This document shows, one piece after another, positions 10,532-22,330 of a stretch of DNA of 64,000 nucleotides. The stretch covers positions 62,001 to 126,000 of the forward strand of contig JAGVSM010001163.1 in assembly GCA_022494885.1 (NCBI GenBank), written 5' to 3'. Origin of the DNA: Micrasema longulum (lineage: Eukaryota > Arthropoda > Insecta > Trichoptera > Brachycentridae). A program made the position numbers and the translations under genes. Every line of letters begins with the position of its first letter. The first letter of the stretch is position 1. The notes beneath the pieces were generated by a model. That model saw only the letters and a program-made list of their open reading frames with translations, was not told the DNA's origin and searched no databases.

Positions 10532-11378
10532 TACTAACGCTGTGATATTTAATGTTAAATAATATAACAACGTATTTAAATCATGCGAAATCACCTAAAT
10601 AAAAAACGGACTGTTAATAATACCAATGTTTATATGGAAGTTGCAGTATTATTGATCTTGCGTATAATGTATAAGGTTTATATTTCACAAGTGGATTGTG
10701 TTTTCTGGATATATTTATCTGAGTTGTGTTGAAAAAGGAAGGAATTTCAGCGGGGCACTGTTATAGGAACTTATTTGCTTAGTGAAGAGAAAACCACAGA
10801 AAACTCATTAGAGGAAGCTGACCTATTGATAGACATCAGTAGGCTTTCCATTTTGATTGAAGAGAAACGTGTTTGTATCCCACCTCTTTTCGATGTTTTT
10901 TGACGCTGAAAAGAGTCCTTAAGTTAAATAGTTATTAAAAATTAGAAATTCAAAAGGCTGTCAATAATGCTATTTTAAGAAATTAGGAACAGAACCAGAA
11001 AAACTGATATTATTATTATTTATTATTTCACGTTTTGTACAAAACTTTTTTTAAATATGAAAACCTCACCAGGCACAACCCGAGTCGAGGAATTAATTTA
11101 CATGATTTGATATATTATACTTAAAGTGTCTAGAAAATATATTTAAAATATTACATATTCACATTTAAATCCACACAGATCCATACATATATAATAGTAG
11201 AAAGAAAAATAAAACATCATAATATTATTAGTACAGCTCACACATTTAACTACTGTGCAGACATTAACTACTGTGCAGAGAATATGACATATATTCATAG
11301 AGACACTGTGTGGATACAAATACAAAACACGAAAAGCAAAAATAATTAAATATTAACAAGTTTACTGCTTTGGTGGGG
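10532..11378. other. No gene seen
   Basis: AT-rich; no recognised motif in the short open frames on either strand. Confidence 0.45.
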
Positions 11379-11379
11379 T

Positions 11380-11700
11380 GACCATCTTAAGACAGTTTTC
11401 AGGACCCAAATCAAGTGGCCATTATGGATCGCGTAGCAGGACTGCAGTAGCAATGAGCAAGACATGTTGCGAGACAAGACCCAACAATATGGACCCCTAA
11501 AATGGAGACCTTGAGGGAATAAGCGAGGCGTCGGAAGACCTCAAAAACGATGGTCCAAAGACCAGCTGCTGTAGGGGGTAAAAATTGGCTGCAAGTAGCA
11601 ACCGACTGAAAAAAAAGGAAGAATTCGAACGAGGCTTATATCCAGCAGTGAAGGACAAAAGGCTGAAGAAAAAGAGGAAAAAAGAATTGACAACCAAAAA
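11380..11700 (+). mobile_element. RTE-type LINE 3' end, degenerate
   Basis: Translated fragments RWGDHLKTVF, then GVGRPQKRWSKDQLL, resemble the C-terminal KR..GRP..RW.DD stretch of RTE-like reverse transcriptase proteins. The following TATATCCAGCAGTGAAGGAC and AAAGGCTGAAGAAAAAGAGG resemble the usual end of such elements (CAGCAGTGGAC...AGGCTGA plus a short repeated tail). It carries stops and has no RT core. Confidence 0.65.
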
Positions 11701-13080
11701 TATTTAAGAAAACCAACAAATATAAGGCATAAATCGAAACACTTTGATTTATTTAATTCACCATATTTATCAGTTGTAAACGGTTAAAAGCGAAATTCTA
11801 TAACTAATAAATGGTCAATAAATAATATAAATCAAATTTTTAAATAAATGGTTTCAAAATATTTAAGGTTTGTGTTCGCAACATAATAAAATTAAATAAC
11901 AACGTATTATATTTACTTGAAAAAACCTACAGACGAGTTATTAAAAGTATAGGAACTGTACAAAATGAAAATGGAAAAGTTACATTTCAACGATTTACGG
12001 ACATTAAAGATATTGTCAGTGGAGTAGCGATTTACAGGGCGTGTGATTCGTCATTGGTTAGTTTAAGAATAACAATTTATAAGTTCTTTAATTCCTAGAC
12101 TATTGTTCTATCTAACTGAAGGTATTTTCCCTTTTTTAATATTTTAAAATTGATTGATGTGTTGTTTGCACTTTGTATGGCTAATTGCTAAATATTTATT
12201 TCTTACAGCCATCAATGAAAATAGAAAAAGTAATTTATTTTGCAGTTCGCTACTTTAAATAGTTATCGAAAATAAGTAAATATCAACACTGGTGTTTAAA
12301 AAAAGGAAAAAAATATAAATGTTTCAGAATGATTTGGAAATCGTATTTTCGATGTAATTCTAAAAAAATTGCCGAAGAAAACTTATCGTTAGTTTAAAAA
12401 TATGGATCCACAGTCGAGCCGCATAATGTAATGAGCTTTGTAAAGTAAGTCGACTTCCATGCTGCCTTGCCCTCCCTACCCATCTTGTGTGCAAGGATTT
12501 TAAATGAAAATTAAGGACCAAGCAAAAGTGCGGCACGAACACGTATGTATATTTACAAAATAAATGAATAAAATTGATTGCGGAAGATACCAAATAAAGT
12601 GAAAAATAAAAATCTTACAGATTCACAAATCATTTTTTAACTCAAAAATAACACTTAAATATTTTGTACTATTATGAATCCAATTTTTCATTTCAGCAAA
12701 GTATTTTCAGGGTAAAAACTGCATAAATAAAAGCATGTTCCGGATGTGAAAACATGATTTAAAGAGGCGCTTTCCCACGAGGTTACTATTATAAAAAATG
12801 TTCAATGATAAATTGTACGACCCCGACAACTCAAGTGTGAACAGTTCTTGTTTGGTTGTTTGCTCTTTTGTAAATGTTTTCCTGTAATTCTAAAACTGAA
12901 AGCTTCAGGAAAAATTGGTTTAAGAAAACTTGAAGACATACTACAACAAAAGTGATATTTTTATGGATTAAGTTTCCCTACAAGTATTCATTAATGTTTT
13001 TTTAATATAAAACAATCAGGTTACAAACGTTAGATTATAATTGTTTTATCTTATTAAATACAAAGAAATCTTTAGATAGG
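11701..13080. other. About 1.4 kb with little content
   Basis: AT-rich. A short repeat A-like piece (TTACAGGGCGTGTGATTCGT then CATTGGTTAGTTTAAG) lies near 12033-12066. The minus-strand frame at 12360-12593 has no recognised motif. Confidence 0.45.
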
Positions 13081-13084
13081 AATA

Positions 13085-13570
13085 AACTGCTGGGAATTTT
13101 GCTTTCAGAAAATTACCTAATTACCCCGGTCACGGCTAAAATGTTAGATGATATATTTGGTAAGAGCCTTGTATGGAGTTAAATCATGGACTCACAAGAT
13201 CAATACTATGAACCAGTTACAGATATTCGAAACGTGGGTGCGTCGTATAATGACTGATGTGGTCAACAATGCAAATGTGCTCCAAAAAATAAGAGTAAAT
13301 AGACATTTGCTGACTGATATAGAAGTTTGGATGGTGTTTTATCTGAGATATGCGGTTAGAAGAAAATAAAACAAATTACTACACCTCATAATAAAAGGCA
13401 AAATAAAGGTACAATGGGGTTTGGGCAGAACAAAGGCTCCAGAACATACAAGATGGATGGGATAAGAACAGTCAAAGCTGAGTTTAGAGCTGCTTAGAAC
13501 AGGGACATACACTATCAGATGATAGTCGACATCAGCGTTAGAGAGACCTAATAAAGTTTAGCCGAAATCA
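13085..13570 (+). mobile_element. RTE/BovB-like LINE, RT C-terminal fragment
   Basis: The frame from 13148 reads LVRALYGVKSWTHKINTMNQ and ETWVRRIMTDVVNNANVLQK. After a stop it continues with LLHLIIKGKIKVQWGLGRTK and HTRWMG. This is the thumb/connection region of RTE-BovB-like elements (LYG.E.W......LE.FE.W..RR). It is a different family from the 24.0-kb element by sequence. Several stops mark it as a relic. Confidence 0.75.
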
Positions 13571-13574
13571 ATTG

Positions 13575-14180
13575 AAGATTATCATTAAAGCCCTTACTGT
13601 AGATTGAACAAACATCTTGCTTGAATGAACCTTACCGAAATTTCTAGATGTAAGTTCTGCAGTGCAAACGAATAAATGCTGATACACATTATATATGAAT
13701 TTGATTCTTTACATCATAAAAGAAGCCTTGTTCTCGAGGGACCACTGGTCAATCTTGGGAATGTAAATGACCTTTTCTTTAACTTAATAACCTGATACTT
13801 TAGGGATCCGGGCTTGTGGGGGGAGATTTAGCAAAAGGAAAACACTCGCCTTCCACAGAGCAGTCAGACTGTTCATAAACCTGCTCCGCGATTATGAACG
13901 CTACCTTTATAGGTTCATATCGAGACGGTATAAACTAACATTGATATTTATTTACAAAAATGTATATATTTGGATAAAAATTAAAAGTAAACTGTACACA
14001 CGTTCTTTTTTTCATACAGAGAACTTAATTTTACTTAGTAGATAAAATTGAAGAAAATTTTTACTTTCCATCAGAATACGGACCCTGGGCTTGGAGGGCG
14101 AGAACTATTCACGGAAACCCGTTGCAATAAATTTTCATGGGTTGCAGTTACGTCAGGAGCTTGAAAAACACTGACATCTA
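13575..14180 (+). mobile_element. R1/I-type LINE 3' end, broken
   Basis: Shares ordered blocks with 48220-48600 and, inverted, with 34745-35175: TTCTGCAGTGCAAACGA, TTTACATCATAAAAGAAGCC, GGACCACTGGTCAATCTTGG, CTGATACTTTAGGGATCCGG, GGGCTTGGAGGGCGAGAACT. The family encodes a CCHC-like knuckle after the RT/RNase H region (best seen in the 34.7-kb copy). Here about 150 bases of unrelated sequence (13920-14070) separate two parts. Confidence 0.65.
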
Positions 14181-14204
14181 CCTCTAAGAATAAAAAAGAA
14201 ACCT

Positions 14205-15620
14205 GAGATGACAAACAAATAAGAAAAATATGTCCTGCAATAAGGGTGCCAGTCCAGTGCCCTATGCACCAGTAAGTGTTAATAGAAAAATTATTACCCA
14301 TATTTCAGAACAACGTAATTAATTTAATTGGATTACTGTAACAAATCGTATGAATTTGTTTTGTTTGCCTTTGATATTGATCAAATTAACGGCGAACACA
14401 TAATTCGATTCCATACAACGTTTTCCATAACAATATGGCTTTTCTTTCTTTTGTTCGTTTGTGTCAGTTCGCACTGTTTTGTTTATGTTCTTAGATTACC
14501 TGCCTCGAGCAATATTTGCTGAATATATTCCTCTATTCTCTAAAGGAAAACATGCCTTTTTTCTCCTTTGCTTCGCTTCACCGATGTACAAAAAGTAAAA
14601 ACATTGAGAGAACAAGAAATACTTAAGTAAATCTACTTCGAAAAATACTTTTTGCTTCACAAAGTTTCCTTTGGAGCAGGTATATTTTCAACGTTATTTT
14701 TATTCCAATATTTTTTCGACTCTTAATGGTCGGTCTTGGAGAGAAAAATGCACATAAATACACAAAAACTCATGTTATTTTTTTACACATAAATATGTAC
14801 AAATTAATCATTGGTCTTGCCTTTTCTGTAAGAATAAAGCAATAAAAATACAACGCCACATCACTCTGTATTAACATAAATACTCCAAACTATATGAATA
14901 TTCATATATTTCCTTACATGCACGTGAATAAGTAATTATAAGTTTTTAAAATTAAAATTAATAAGGTTTATGAAATACTGTCGAGGGAAACAATTTAAAA
15001 TTGTTCTCATTAGTAGCATAAAAAAATATTTTTTAATCCGTAATTTTAGATTCCCGCGAAAACGGTTAATTGTATTGGCCGCTTCCCTAATACGTTACGA
15101 TTCGGTAAAAGTTTTTACTTTGTTTGTGACCATTTAAATTTAAATAGAACATCGTCACGAATATTGACGTCATTACTTTCAAAGCCAAACATGTAGCGTT
15201 TTTTTAAGAATTATTTTTTGAAAATTTTATTTTTTAAATTGTATATGAAAACATTTTTATTTTGAAAATACAATATTTTTTCTGATTCCATTTCGCATGT
15301 TTTTATCGGTATTCACAGTATGTGGTATTTTCCTATTATTTCAACTTTTTACATGTCAATATTTACGTATAAATTTATTGAATTTAACAATTGTTAGTGA
15401 GTTTTCTGAAAATATCCGTAAAATTTTGTGGACAACTTTTATTATTTTGTTTAATTTAATTTACGAGCGCTTTTGCTTAAGAATTATTTTATCTGAAGTT
15501 CATTAAAATCATTGATGAAAGGATAATACAAATAAAGATATTCAAATATGAACAGGATTGTGAATGTTACGTGGTTTGCAGTGGCTAACAAGCCAATAAC
15601 AGACCGTAAGGCCATATAAT
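14205..15620. other. About 1.4 kb with little content
   Basis: A SINE-B-like 3' phrase (GGGTGCCAGTCCAGTGCCCT, ATGCACCAG) is near 14245-14275. The rest is AT-rich without recognised genes; open frames at 14328 and 15297 show no domains. Confidence 0.4.
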
Positions 15621-15624
15621 ACCT

Positions 15625-15845
15625 AGATTTTCATTGGTACACCAATCGCAGTGTATCTTGATCATTTTTTACATGAATGTGAGATGATCAGTCTTAGGCT
15701 TCAAGTACCAGTACAAGGACTATGACACCAGCGAAAAACACCCTTTTTAATAAATATTTCATGTAAACTATGTTGAGAATTGAACCCGAGACCTCTGCAT
15801 GGTAGGTAAATGCGCTAAATTCTACACCACGAGGAGACATAATAT
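15625..15845 (-). repeat. SINE-B, most complete copy
   Basis: Read on the minus strand it starts CTCCTCGTGGTGTAGAATTT (A-box-like), has CCTACCATGCAGAGGTCTCG and a B-box-like GGGTTCAATTCTC, then GTACTGGTACTTGAAGCCTA, AGACTGATCATCTC and a 3' part ending GGTGTACCAATGA. A tRNA-derived head plus an unrelated body is the usual SINE layout. Other copies are at 4.5-5.1, 6.1-6.9, 25.9, 30.3, 30.9 and 31.2 kb. Confidence 0.7.
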
Positions 15846-16519
15846 CACCAAAACATAGGTACATGATTAAAAAATTACAATAGAAAGATTTATAATGTTT
15901 AGGATGTATTTCTGTAAGAGAGTTTCTAAATAAAATATGTTGAATATAAACATAAATAATTATATAAGCAATTCGACCAATTTATTGATTAAATGACTAT
16001 CTTATTAAGGCAATTAAATTACCCCAAAAGTTATCAGAAAGGACAAAGTTTATCCCTTTTGGGTTGAGATGAGCTGAGATCTTGCGAAACAAAACAATGT
16101 TTAGGTTCTGAAGACCAAAATTGTGCTTTTATGTAATGGAATTTGAATGAGTTACTCTGGATCAATTAATTAATTTTATATCAGATAAAGATATTATGGT
16201 TTAAAATGCTTAAGTTGAAGTCATGACAATTTTTTTACTAAGAATTTGACCAGTCTTACAATGTTGGTCACAACATAACCCGGGCGCTAGTAAAAAATAT
16301 AAATGGAATAAAACGATATACGTAATTTTAATATTATAATAACGAAGAGTTATAAAAAAGTATGCTTTGAAAATTCGAATGCTATTGGTTACAATGACGG
16401 ATTTAGTGGCTTAAATATAATAAAATTAAAAAAAATGAAAAAAAAAATATAAGAAGCAATTACTTTCTGGTTATTTATTATAATAAAATAAATAAAACAA
16501 CTTCGTTTTTAATTATATT
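15846..16519. other. AT-rich, nothing recognised
   Basis: No gene. A short phrase ATAACCCGGGCGCTAGTAAA near 16273 is GC-richer but unassigned. Confidence 0.4.
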
Positions 16520-16525
16520 TTTTTT

Positions 16526-16612
16526 TTACCGATCGGTTTCAAAGCTAAACAAGCTTATTTCTCAAAGTTTAGGTAAAGCTTGTTTAGTTTTGAAACCGGT
16601 CGTTGGAAAAAA
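16526..16612. repeat. Imperfect hairpin with GAAACCGGT motif
   Basis: CCGATCGGTTTCAAAGCTAA at 16530-16549 and onward pairs with TTAGTTTTGAAACCGGTCG at 16583-16601. The arms are about 28 bases with a few mismatches and a short loop. The same GAAACCGGT word occurs near 47412 (as AAAACCGGT) and 59488. Confidence 0.65.
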
Positions 16613-16639
16613 AAAAAATTAGTGGTTAAGAAAGGTTGT

Positions 16640-17200
16640 TTTTTAACCACTAAGTTTTTTAACCGTCCTATTTCAGTAATTTTAAACTTAGCTAAAATAT
16701 TTGAAATAATTGTTAAAAAAAGGTTGATAGAATTTATAAAAGATAATAAATTGATTCACCATAACCAATTTGCTTTTGTGGAAAATAAAAGCACTCGGGA
16801 TGCTATTGCAAAATTATCCGCATGTATTTATAATTCATTGGACAAATCATTAAAGTATATTAAAGTATATAAAAAGCATTTGATATTGTTTCACACAATA
16901 AACCCATATTAAAATTAAAAGATGTGGGAATGGGTGGCAAAACCATTGAATGGCCAACAAGTTTTTCCATCTATTCCAGCGACTACAAATGGTAAAAATA
17001 AAATAAACATTTAGTTTAATGGAGACGTGCGATTTTAAGATATCTCAGGGTACGGTGATAGATCCGCTTTTATTTACTATTTATGTCAATGACATATTTT
17101 GTCGAAATTTAAATTAAAAAATAATATCATATGCCGATGATACGGATGTTTTAGTTGAGGGAGTTAACTGGAACTCAAAAAGTTACAGTGATAACATTAA
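16640..17200 (+). mobile_element. LINE RT fragment, E family
   Basis: The frame to 16912 reads NRPISVILNLAKIFEIIVKK, LIEFIKDNKLIHHNQFAFVE and STRDAIAKL, the RT fingers region (YRPIS....SKIFE..V..RL..F). After frame breaks, near 17045-17170, come QGTVIDPLLFTIYVNDIF and ISYADDTDVLVEG, the RT catalytic block with YADD. The YADDT.VL..G pattern is shared with 50700-51790. Frameshifts and a lost segment around the first catalytic aspartate make it inactive. Confidence 0.8.
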
Positions 17201-17229
17201 CTTCATGTGTAAAAGTAGATATGTATCTT

Positions 17230-18020
17230 TTTTTTTTTAAATTACCTTTCATGAAATGTATTAATAAAAAAATAAAAAAAAATATTATTAATGATTTTTT
17301 AAATTTATATTAATGATTTTTAATATATTTATATCATTCATTTCTGTTTAAATTTGTTTAACATTAACGAACTGATTATGGCTTATTAGGCTGTGCCAGT
17401 GTTAAACCACAATAATTAACAACCACAAAAAAGAAAGCAACATAATATTAAAAATAAAAGCATATGATACAATATTAAAATTAAAAATTACAATTCAAAT
17501 ATAAGAAATAACATTTTACATTAAATAATAATAAAATATAAATCGTACGTATGTAGAAAGTATGGACATAACATTCTCCAGCCACCTTCAAGAAACGCCT
17601 ATAACATTACTTTATCCTTAGAATACTAAACTCCCTGTATTTAAATGTTTTTTTAAAAATTCTTTCTTTGTTTCCTCTTTTTCTCTCCTTCCACACTCAT
17701 CTAATTCGACATTCCTCATCCTTTGATATTTACAACAGAATGCACTTTTTAAATGTAATATGTGCAAGCTTTATCTCCCAATTGATAAACAGCTGTTTTT
17801 ATTTATTGATTAGGTTATTTTGTGTTTACATACGTACGATTTTCGTTTTTAGTAAAAAAAATACTAGCTCTTCTTTTGACTGTTTTTTTTATTCAAATTT
17901 TTTTTGGTTGGCTGGAAGATATTGCTTTTAGCAATTAGTCCGCCAAAGTACTCATTTTTTGTACTTGATGTTTTAAAAATTCAAATATTTAACAGGTATT
18001 TTAAAAATATTAAAACAACA
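17230..18020. other. Low-complexity AT-rich DNA
   Basis: A/T homopolymers and TTAATGATTTTT repeats. The open frame at 17668-17931 is phenylalanine/serine-rich because of the composition and has no recognised domain. Confidence 0.45.
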
Positions 18021-19020
18021 TTATGGGTATAGATCGAATGACAAGAGCTGGCGCGTTCACAAAGCTCACACAAACGAATTTAAAATATGCAGATTGGTAA
18101 TTTTAAAAAGGTGGTATTTAATTTTAACCAAATGTGCATTTTTTTTAAATAATCTGTTTGATGAGAAGGTTGTTTACAGAAAAACACAATGAGTCGAGGA
18201 AATGTAATAAATATGTTAATTTATGGTTACACTAGTACCTTCACCCTTTCTTAAATATTTTGTGTACATCATATTATAATAAAAAATATTACAATGCTAT
18301 TAAAATGCACATGACAAGTTTTATTTTTAAAGTAGATTGTTTTAAGTGTGTAATATTTATTGTTTATCAATAAGTCTGTAAATGTTTATTTTTTCCAATA
18401 TAACTCCAATGTTTTTTATTAACTCTTTATTCATTATTATTATAAAGAACACAAAATATTTGATAAAAAATATTTAAAAATTTGTCATTTTACCAACTGA
18501 TGCTTGTTTTCATATGCACAACCCTCTAATCTTAAAGATATTTTAAAAGTCATAGCACATTCGACTAAAATTGAATATAAAAGTTCTTGAAATCAACATT
18601 TTGTACATTAAGAATGCGTTTGTGCAAGTTTTGCGAACGCGCCAGTACAAGGAAATCGACCTACGCATACGTGACTAGATTAAATTAGAAACTACATATA
18701 TATACCAGTGTTTTTAATCTATAGCTTAATGCTCGTTCATTGGTATTATTATTTTTTTTCTATTAAGAATCGCAGCAAAATTCAGACGAACGCAGGAGCA
18801 ACCAGTGTATATTTTGTTACCATATCATTAGTAACAAACAAAGCAATATTTATCTTTGTCACGCTCATAAGCGCGTCTGAACGCGAGAGATACAGAGATT
18901 ATTTTCATAATGCGAATACCGTGCGATGTCATAGGTACCATGCGCTTATTCACAGATACTACACAATCTCAATGTGTAAATGTTTCGTGCCAGCTCTTTC
19001 TAGCGTACCAGTTTGTCATA
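18021..19020. repeat. Possible non-autonomous DNA element
   Basis: ATGACAAGAGCTGGCGCGTT (about 18040) is partly matched in inverted form by GTGCCAGCTCTTTC (about 18986) and TTTGTCATAATC (about 19012). A further GCGAACGCGCCAG lies at 18636. The inside is non-coding, and the open frame at 18708-19052 has no known motif. The arms are short and imperfect, so this is tentative. Confidence 0.3.
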
Positions 19021-19080
19021 ATCTTTCTATAAATATTTTGTATTTTTCTTAGCGAGATTGATTTTATAAACTTTTTCGGA

Positions 19081-19600
19081 TATTTGCAGCGAATTGTAAA
19101 GGATTTACATTCTATCACTACCCTCAAAGTACTATTTACTGCCCTAATTAGAAGTAGTCAAGAATTTAATTCAACAATTTGGTCACCTTATTACAATGTT
19201 CATATTTTAAATTTAGAAAGAGTACAACGTAAATTCCTTATATTCGTCAATTACAAACTTAATTATACCCACTGAAAATATTGATTTTGATTTTTATTTT
19301 GTACATTAAATATGTCAACTCTTTCCAAAATAATGACTGATTTATAAATTTTATATAAAATAGCAAATGGTGTATTGGATCTCCCGAAATTAACTGGTAT
19401 TATCAGCATAAAAGTACCTGCTTGAAATACTCGGCAGCTAACGTTATTTTTTAATCTCCTGGCAGTCATAATTATTATTACAATTCACCAATACCTAGAC
19501 TACACCGGCTACGTAACGAGTATGGTAAAGTTGATATATTTCGTCTGTCTTCATGTATTTATAGGTTAAGTATTCAAGATGCTTAAAATTAATCTGTATA
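19081..19600 (+). mobile_element. Jockey-superfamily LINE, C-terminal fragment
   Basis: The frame 19084-19275 includes LHSITTLKVLFTALIRSSQE, FNSTIWSPYYNVHILNLERV and QRKFLIF. This is the segment downstream of the RT core in jockey/CR1-like elements (LK.L...LVRS.LEY.S.IWSPYY..HI..LE.VQ.KFL). The remaining part to about 19600 is frame-broken. RT core and endonuclease are absent. Confidence 0.8.
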
Positions 19601-20330
19601 CAATTTCTTAATATTTTCCAGTTTTTACTAAAAAAAAATTCATGTATCTCTATAATAATTTAAATACATAAATTAAAAGAGAAATGAAAAATATACCAAT
19701 TTTTCAAAATAATTAAATGAGGATTATGCTCAAAAGAAATATCTATTGTTATGTAGAAAGAATGCACAAAAAATTGGCTTGTTCACAGCAAAGCAACAAA
19801 TTAAATATAATGTAATAATTTTTATTCATAAAATAATAAAGGATATGAATAAAATAAAAATAATAAAATTTAACAAACAATATCATAAATATGAAGCAAG
19901 GGATAAAAAAAGATAAGATTACCATTAAGGAGAAAAACAGAATCTCAAAACTCATTGCACAAGGGTTTGAAGCTGTACAATAAGTAACCTGAAGAAATTA
20001 AGGAAATAGAAAAAATCGAAATATTTAAAATTAATAAAAAAAATATGCTATTGGGAAATTTTGATAAAAAAATTGTAATATTTTTAAAAGTTTATAATAG
20101 TTCTTAAGATGTTATGAACTAGCTTAATAAAACATAAATAAATATATAAATACATATGGAAACCAGAATTCTTAAGAACACCAAATATTAAAAAATAAAC
20201 ATTTTGGTTTTAGATTTTGGTAGGTACATGATTAAATAAATCTTAAATTTCGTGTATTTTAATGTATACTCGAATTATAAAGGTGTAATAAAAAAGGTTT
20301 TTCTTCAAAGCAAATGATATTAATTAAGTT
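19601..20330. other. AT-rich, nothing recognised
   Basis: Dominated by A/T runs; includes A-rich tails that may be ends of dead LINEs. No gene. Confidence 0.45.
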
Positions 20331-20339
20331 TATTTCGCT

Positions 20340-20700
20340 ATCATTGGATAATAAATGCCGAACAATGTCCACATATATGAGAGCATGGCGTGGTGGTATT
20401 TTTATTCGCAGTAAGCTAGAGAAAGGGAGGATTGAGTAAGGGTGAAAATGTTCCTTTAATTGAAATAGAAGGGACGACCCTTTTCAATTTCTGGCGTGTC
20501 GGAGTTAAATCAAAACGAGTGTTCAGCTTTCTTCCTTTGTCAGAATCAAATAGGAATACGTGTGTGTTGTCACATTTTGAACCTCGCAATTGTATAGGTG
20601 AAGGCTTGTTTGCCGACCGAACGGTGTGGCCGTATTAATGGGACCTTTGAGAGCCAAAGACAGTGAGAAAATGCTGTAAAAACGTCTAGTAATGATTATA
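20340..20700 (+). other. Higher-GC island with an unassigned open frame
   Basis: GC content rises clearly compared with its flanks. A 68-codon frame (20432-20638, non-ATG start) contains VPLIEIEGTTLFNFWRVGV and CVLSHFEPRNCIGEGL. I do not recognise a family. It could be a transposon remnant or a piece of an unknown exon; there is no second copy in the window. Confidence 0.3.
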
Positions 20701-20934
20701 ATGCCCCGGTATTTACAAACAATGGTCCAGTTGCACCAAGAGTAACGTTAAAAAAAGTGTAATGTCAGATAATTGTTACGTTTTTGTTAAAATTGACAAA
20801 ATGCGTTATTTTGATATATTTTTTCTTTGTACCTACTTATTTTGTAGAATAAATTTATATTTATTTTTTTAAGACTTGAGACAGAAAATAACTATCCGTT
20901 AAAGAAAAGAAACCCAACAATGAAGGAAAATGGT

Positions 20935-21345
20935 GTCTGGGTCCGCTTAAACGACAGTCTCCTAAGTATCTAAGCGTAACCCTGGACAGATCAGGATCTT
21001 TCTTGACTCACGTAAAGGAGATTGCTAGAAAGGCCCACAATATTTTTATGAAGGTAAGAAGACTCAGCAATCAGAAGTACAGCTACTTTTAAATGGGTCT
21101 ACAGGGGTATCTAAGTCACCCCCAACTGACATAATCCGGACTGCGTGTACGGGTTGGGCATGCAGGCAGCTGAACTCATCTTTTGGAGATGTCCTATTCT
21201 TGACGTGGAAAGAAAAACGATGTTCAATGGCTTGGGAGGTGATGACCGACATGGAATTTAAATTATTTATGCAATCCGAACAATATTGGTAAACTTGCAA
21301 AATTTGCCAACGCATGGGGGGAAAAGTGGGATGCTCTTTAAAGAA
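20935..21345 (+). mobile_element. R1-like LINE fragment
   Basis: The + strand near 20950-21060 reads PKYLSVTLDRSGSFLTHVKE then ARKAHNIFMKVRRLSNQKY, matching the KYLGV.LD..L.F..H......KA......L motif after the RT domain in R1/I-like elements. Further fragments to about 21340 (for example GKLAKFANAWGEKWDAL) are broken by stops. May belong to the same family as 13.6, 34.7 and 48.2 kb. Confidence 0.6.
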
Positions 21346-21889
21346 TCTTAATGCTCATTGTTTTTTGGTTCTAATGGGATTTTGATAAGATGACCTTCAT
21401 AGCGGCAATGCAGAACCGAACTCAAGCCATGTGTTGTCTATTTCCGTAAAAAGAAAGAGGGTTTATCTTTTAATACACTAACGAGTAGAGCCGGGCTGCT
21501 GTTTCACCGCCGTTGTGTGTTATTGATGACGCTGTCTTAGTATGTAGGATTGGGTTTTCATATTGCGTCTGGTTAATAAGGTTGGTTGTTATGTTTGTTG
21601 TTAGGTTGGTCGATAATCTAGTTAATAGGTCTTGACAAGGATAACCCAGATTTTAAATAGGTTGATGCTAGTGTAGTGAAATCTTTTGTTAACATGAAAA
21701 AGTTGGTCTGACTTACCGCAGTTTTGTTGTAAGGTTGCGTTAAAATAAATGAAAGATTAACGTAAATTGTTCTGAAATTTAATAGATAATATGATAAATA
21801 CAAGATACACAAAAATGTGATTAAACTAAGTTCAACACTTAACGCATAACCCGTGACATGAATTTACATAATGTGGGTATTTGTTAGTT

Positions 21890-22330
21890 TTAGAAAGAGA
21901 GAGCAAAAGCCAACTGAACAAAAGCCGGCCGTTCACACGCAGATTCTAGCGAGTTCTGATCGTGCCGACGTCAAGTAGTTTCGGTATGTCTTGCGCGGTG
22001 TTGTTAGTGGTAAAAATGCGGCGAGAGTGCGTGCCTATACTAAGTTTACGTGTTGAAAAGGGTGGTGCTAGAAATAGAGCAAAAGAGCGATGAATTTATG
22101 AACAATGATTTTCTTTTGAGCTTAAAAGGTTTGAATTATTTAGCCGGCGGAGAAGTGGTGACGGTTCTGGTTCTCCTGATCGGACTTCTTTCTTCCGGTC
22201 TACTAACAAGCTAATGACCTAACATACCCTATTTCCATCAGAATTGAGATTAGATTGTGAGTGACAGACAAATTGGCTGTATATACTTAAGTTGCTCTGA
22301 CGGCAATAAGGGCATTGAAAACAATCAATG
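21890..22330 (+). other. GC-richer island, possible 5' exon or LINE 5' end
   Basis: Contains GCCGGCCGTTCACACGCAG, CGTGCCGACGTCAAGTAG and AGCCGGCGGAGAAGTGGTGA. One short frame near 22138-22220 reads SRRRSGDGSGSPDRTSFFRS and ends in a stop. The sequence TTTCG|GTATGT near 21980 resembles a splice donor. It could be an untranslated first exon/promoter of the cyclase gene downstream or part of a retrotransposon; neither can be shown from sequence alone. Confidence 0.25.

Noticed and set aside
16526..16612. Hammerhead ribozyme, because of GAAAC next to a stem
   Set aside because: The CTGATGA half of the catalytic core is absent at this site and at 47.4 kb.
18708..19052. 114-codon protein-coding gene
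   Set aside because: No ATG start, no recognised domain, and it lies in a stretch with inverted ends that looks like a non-coding transposon.
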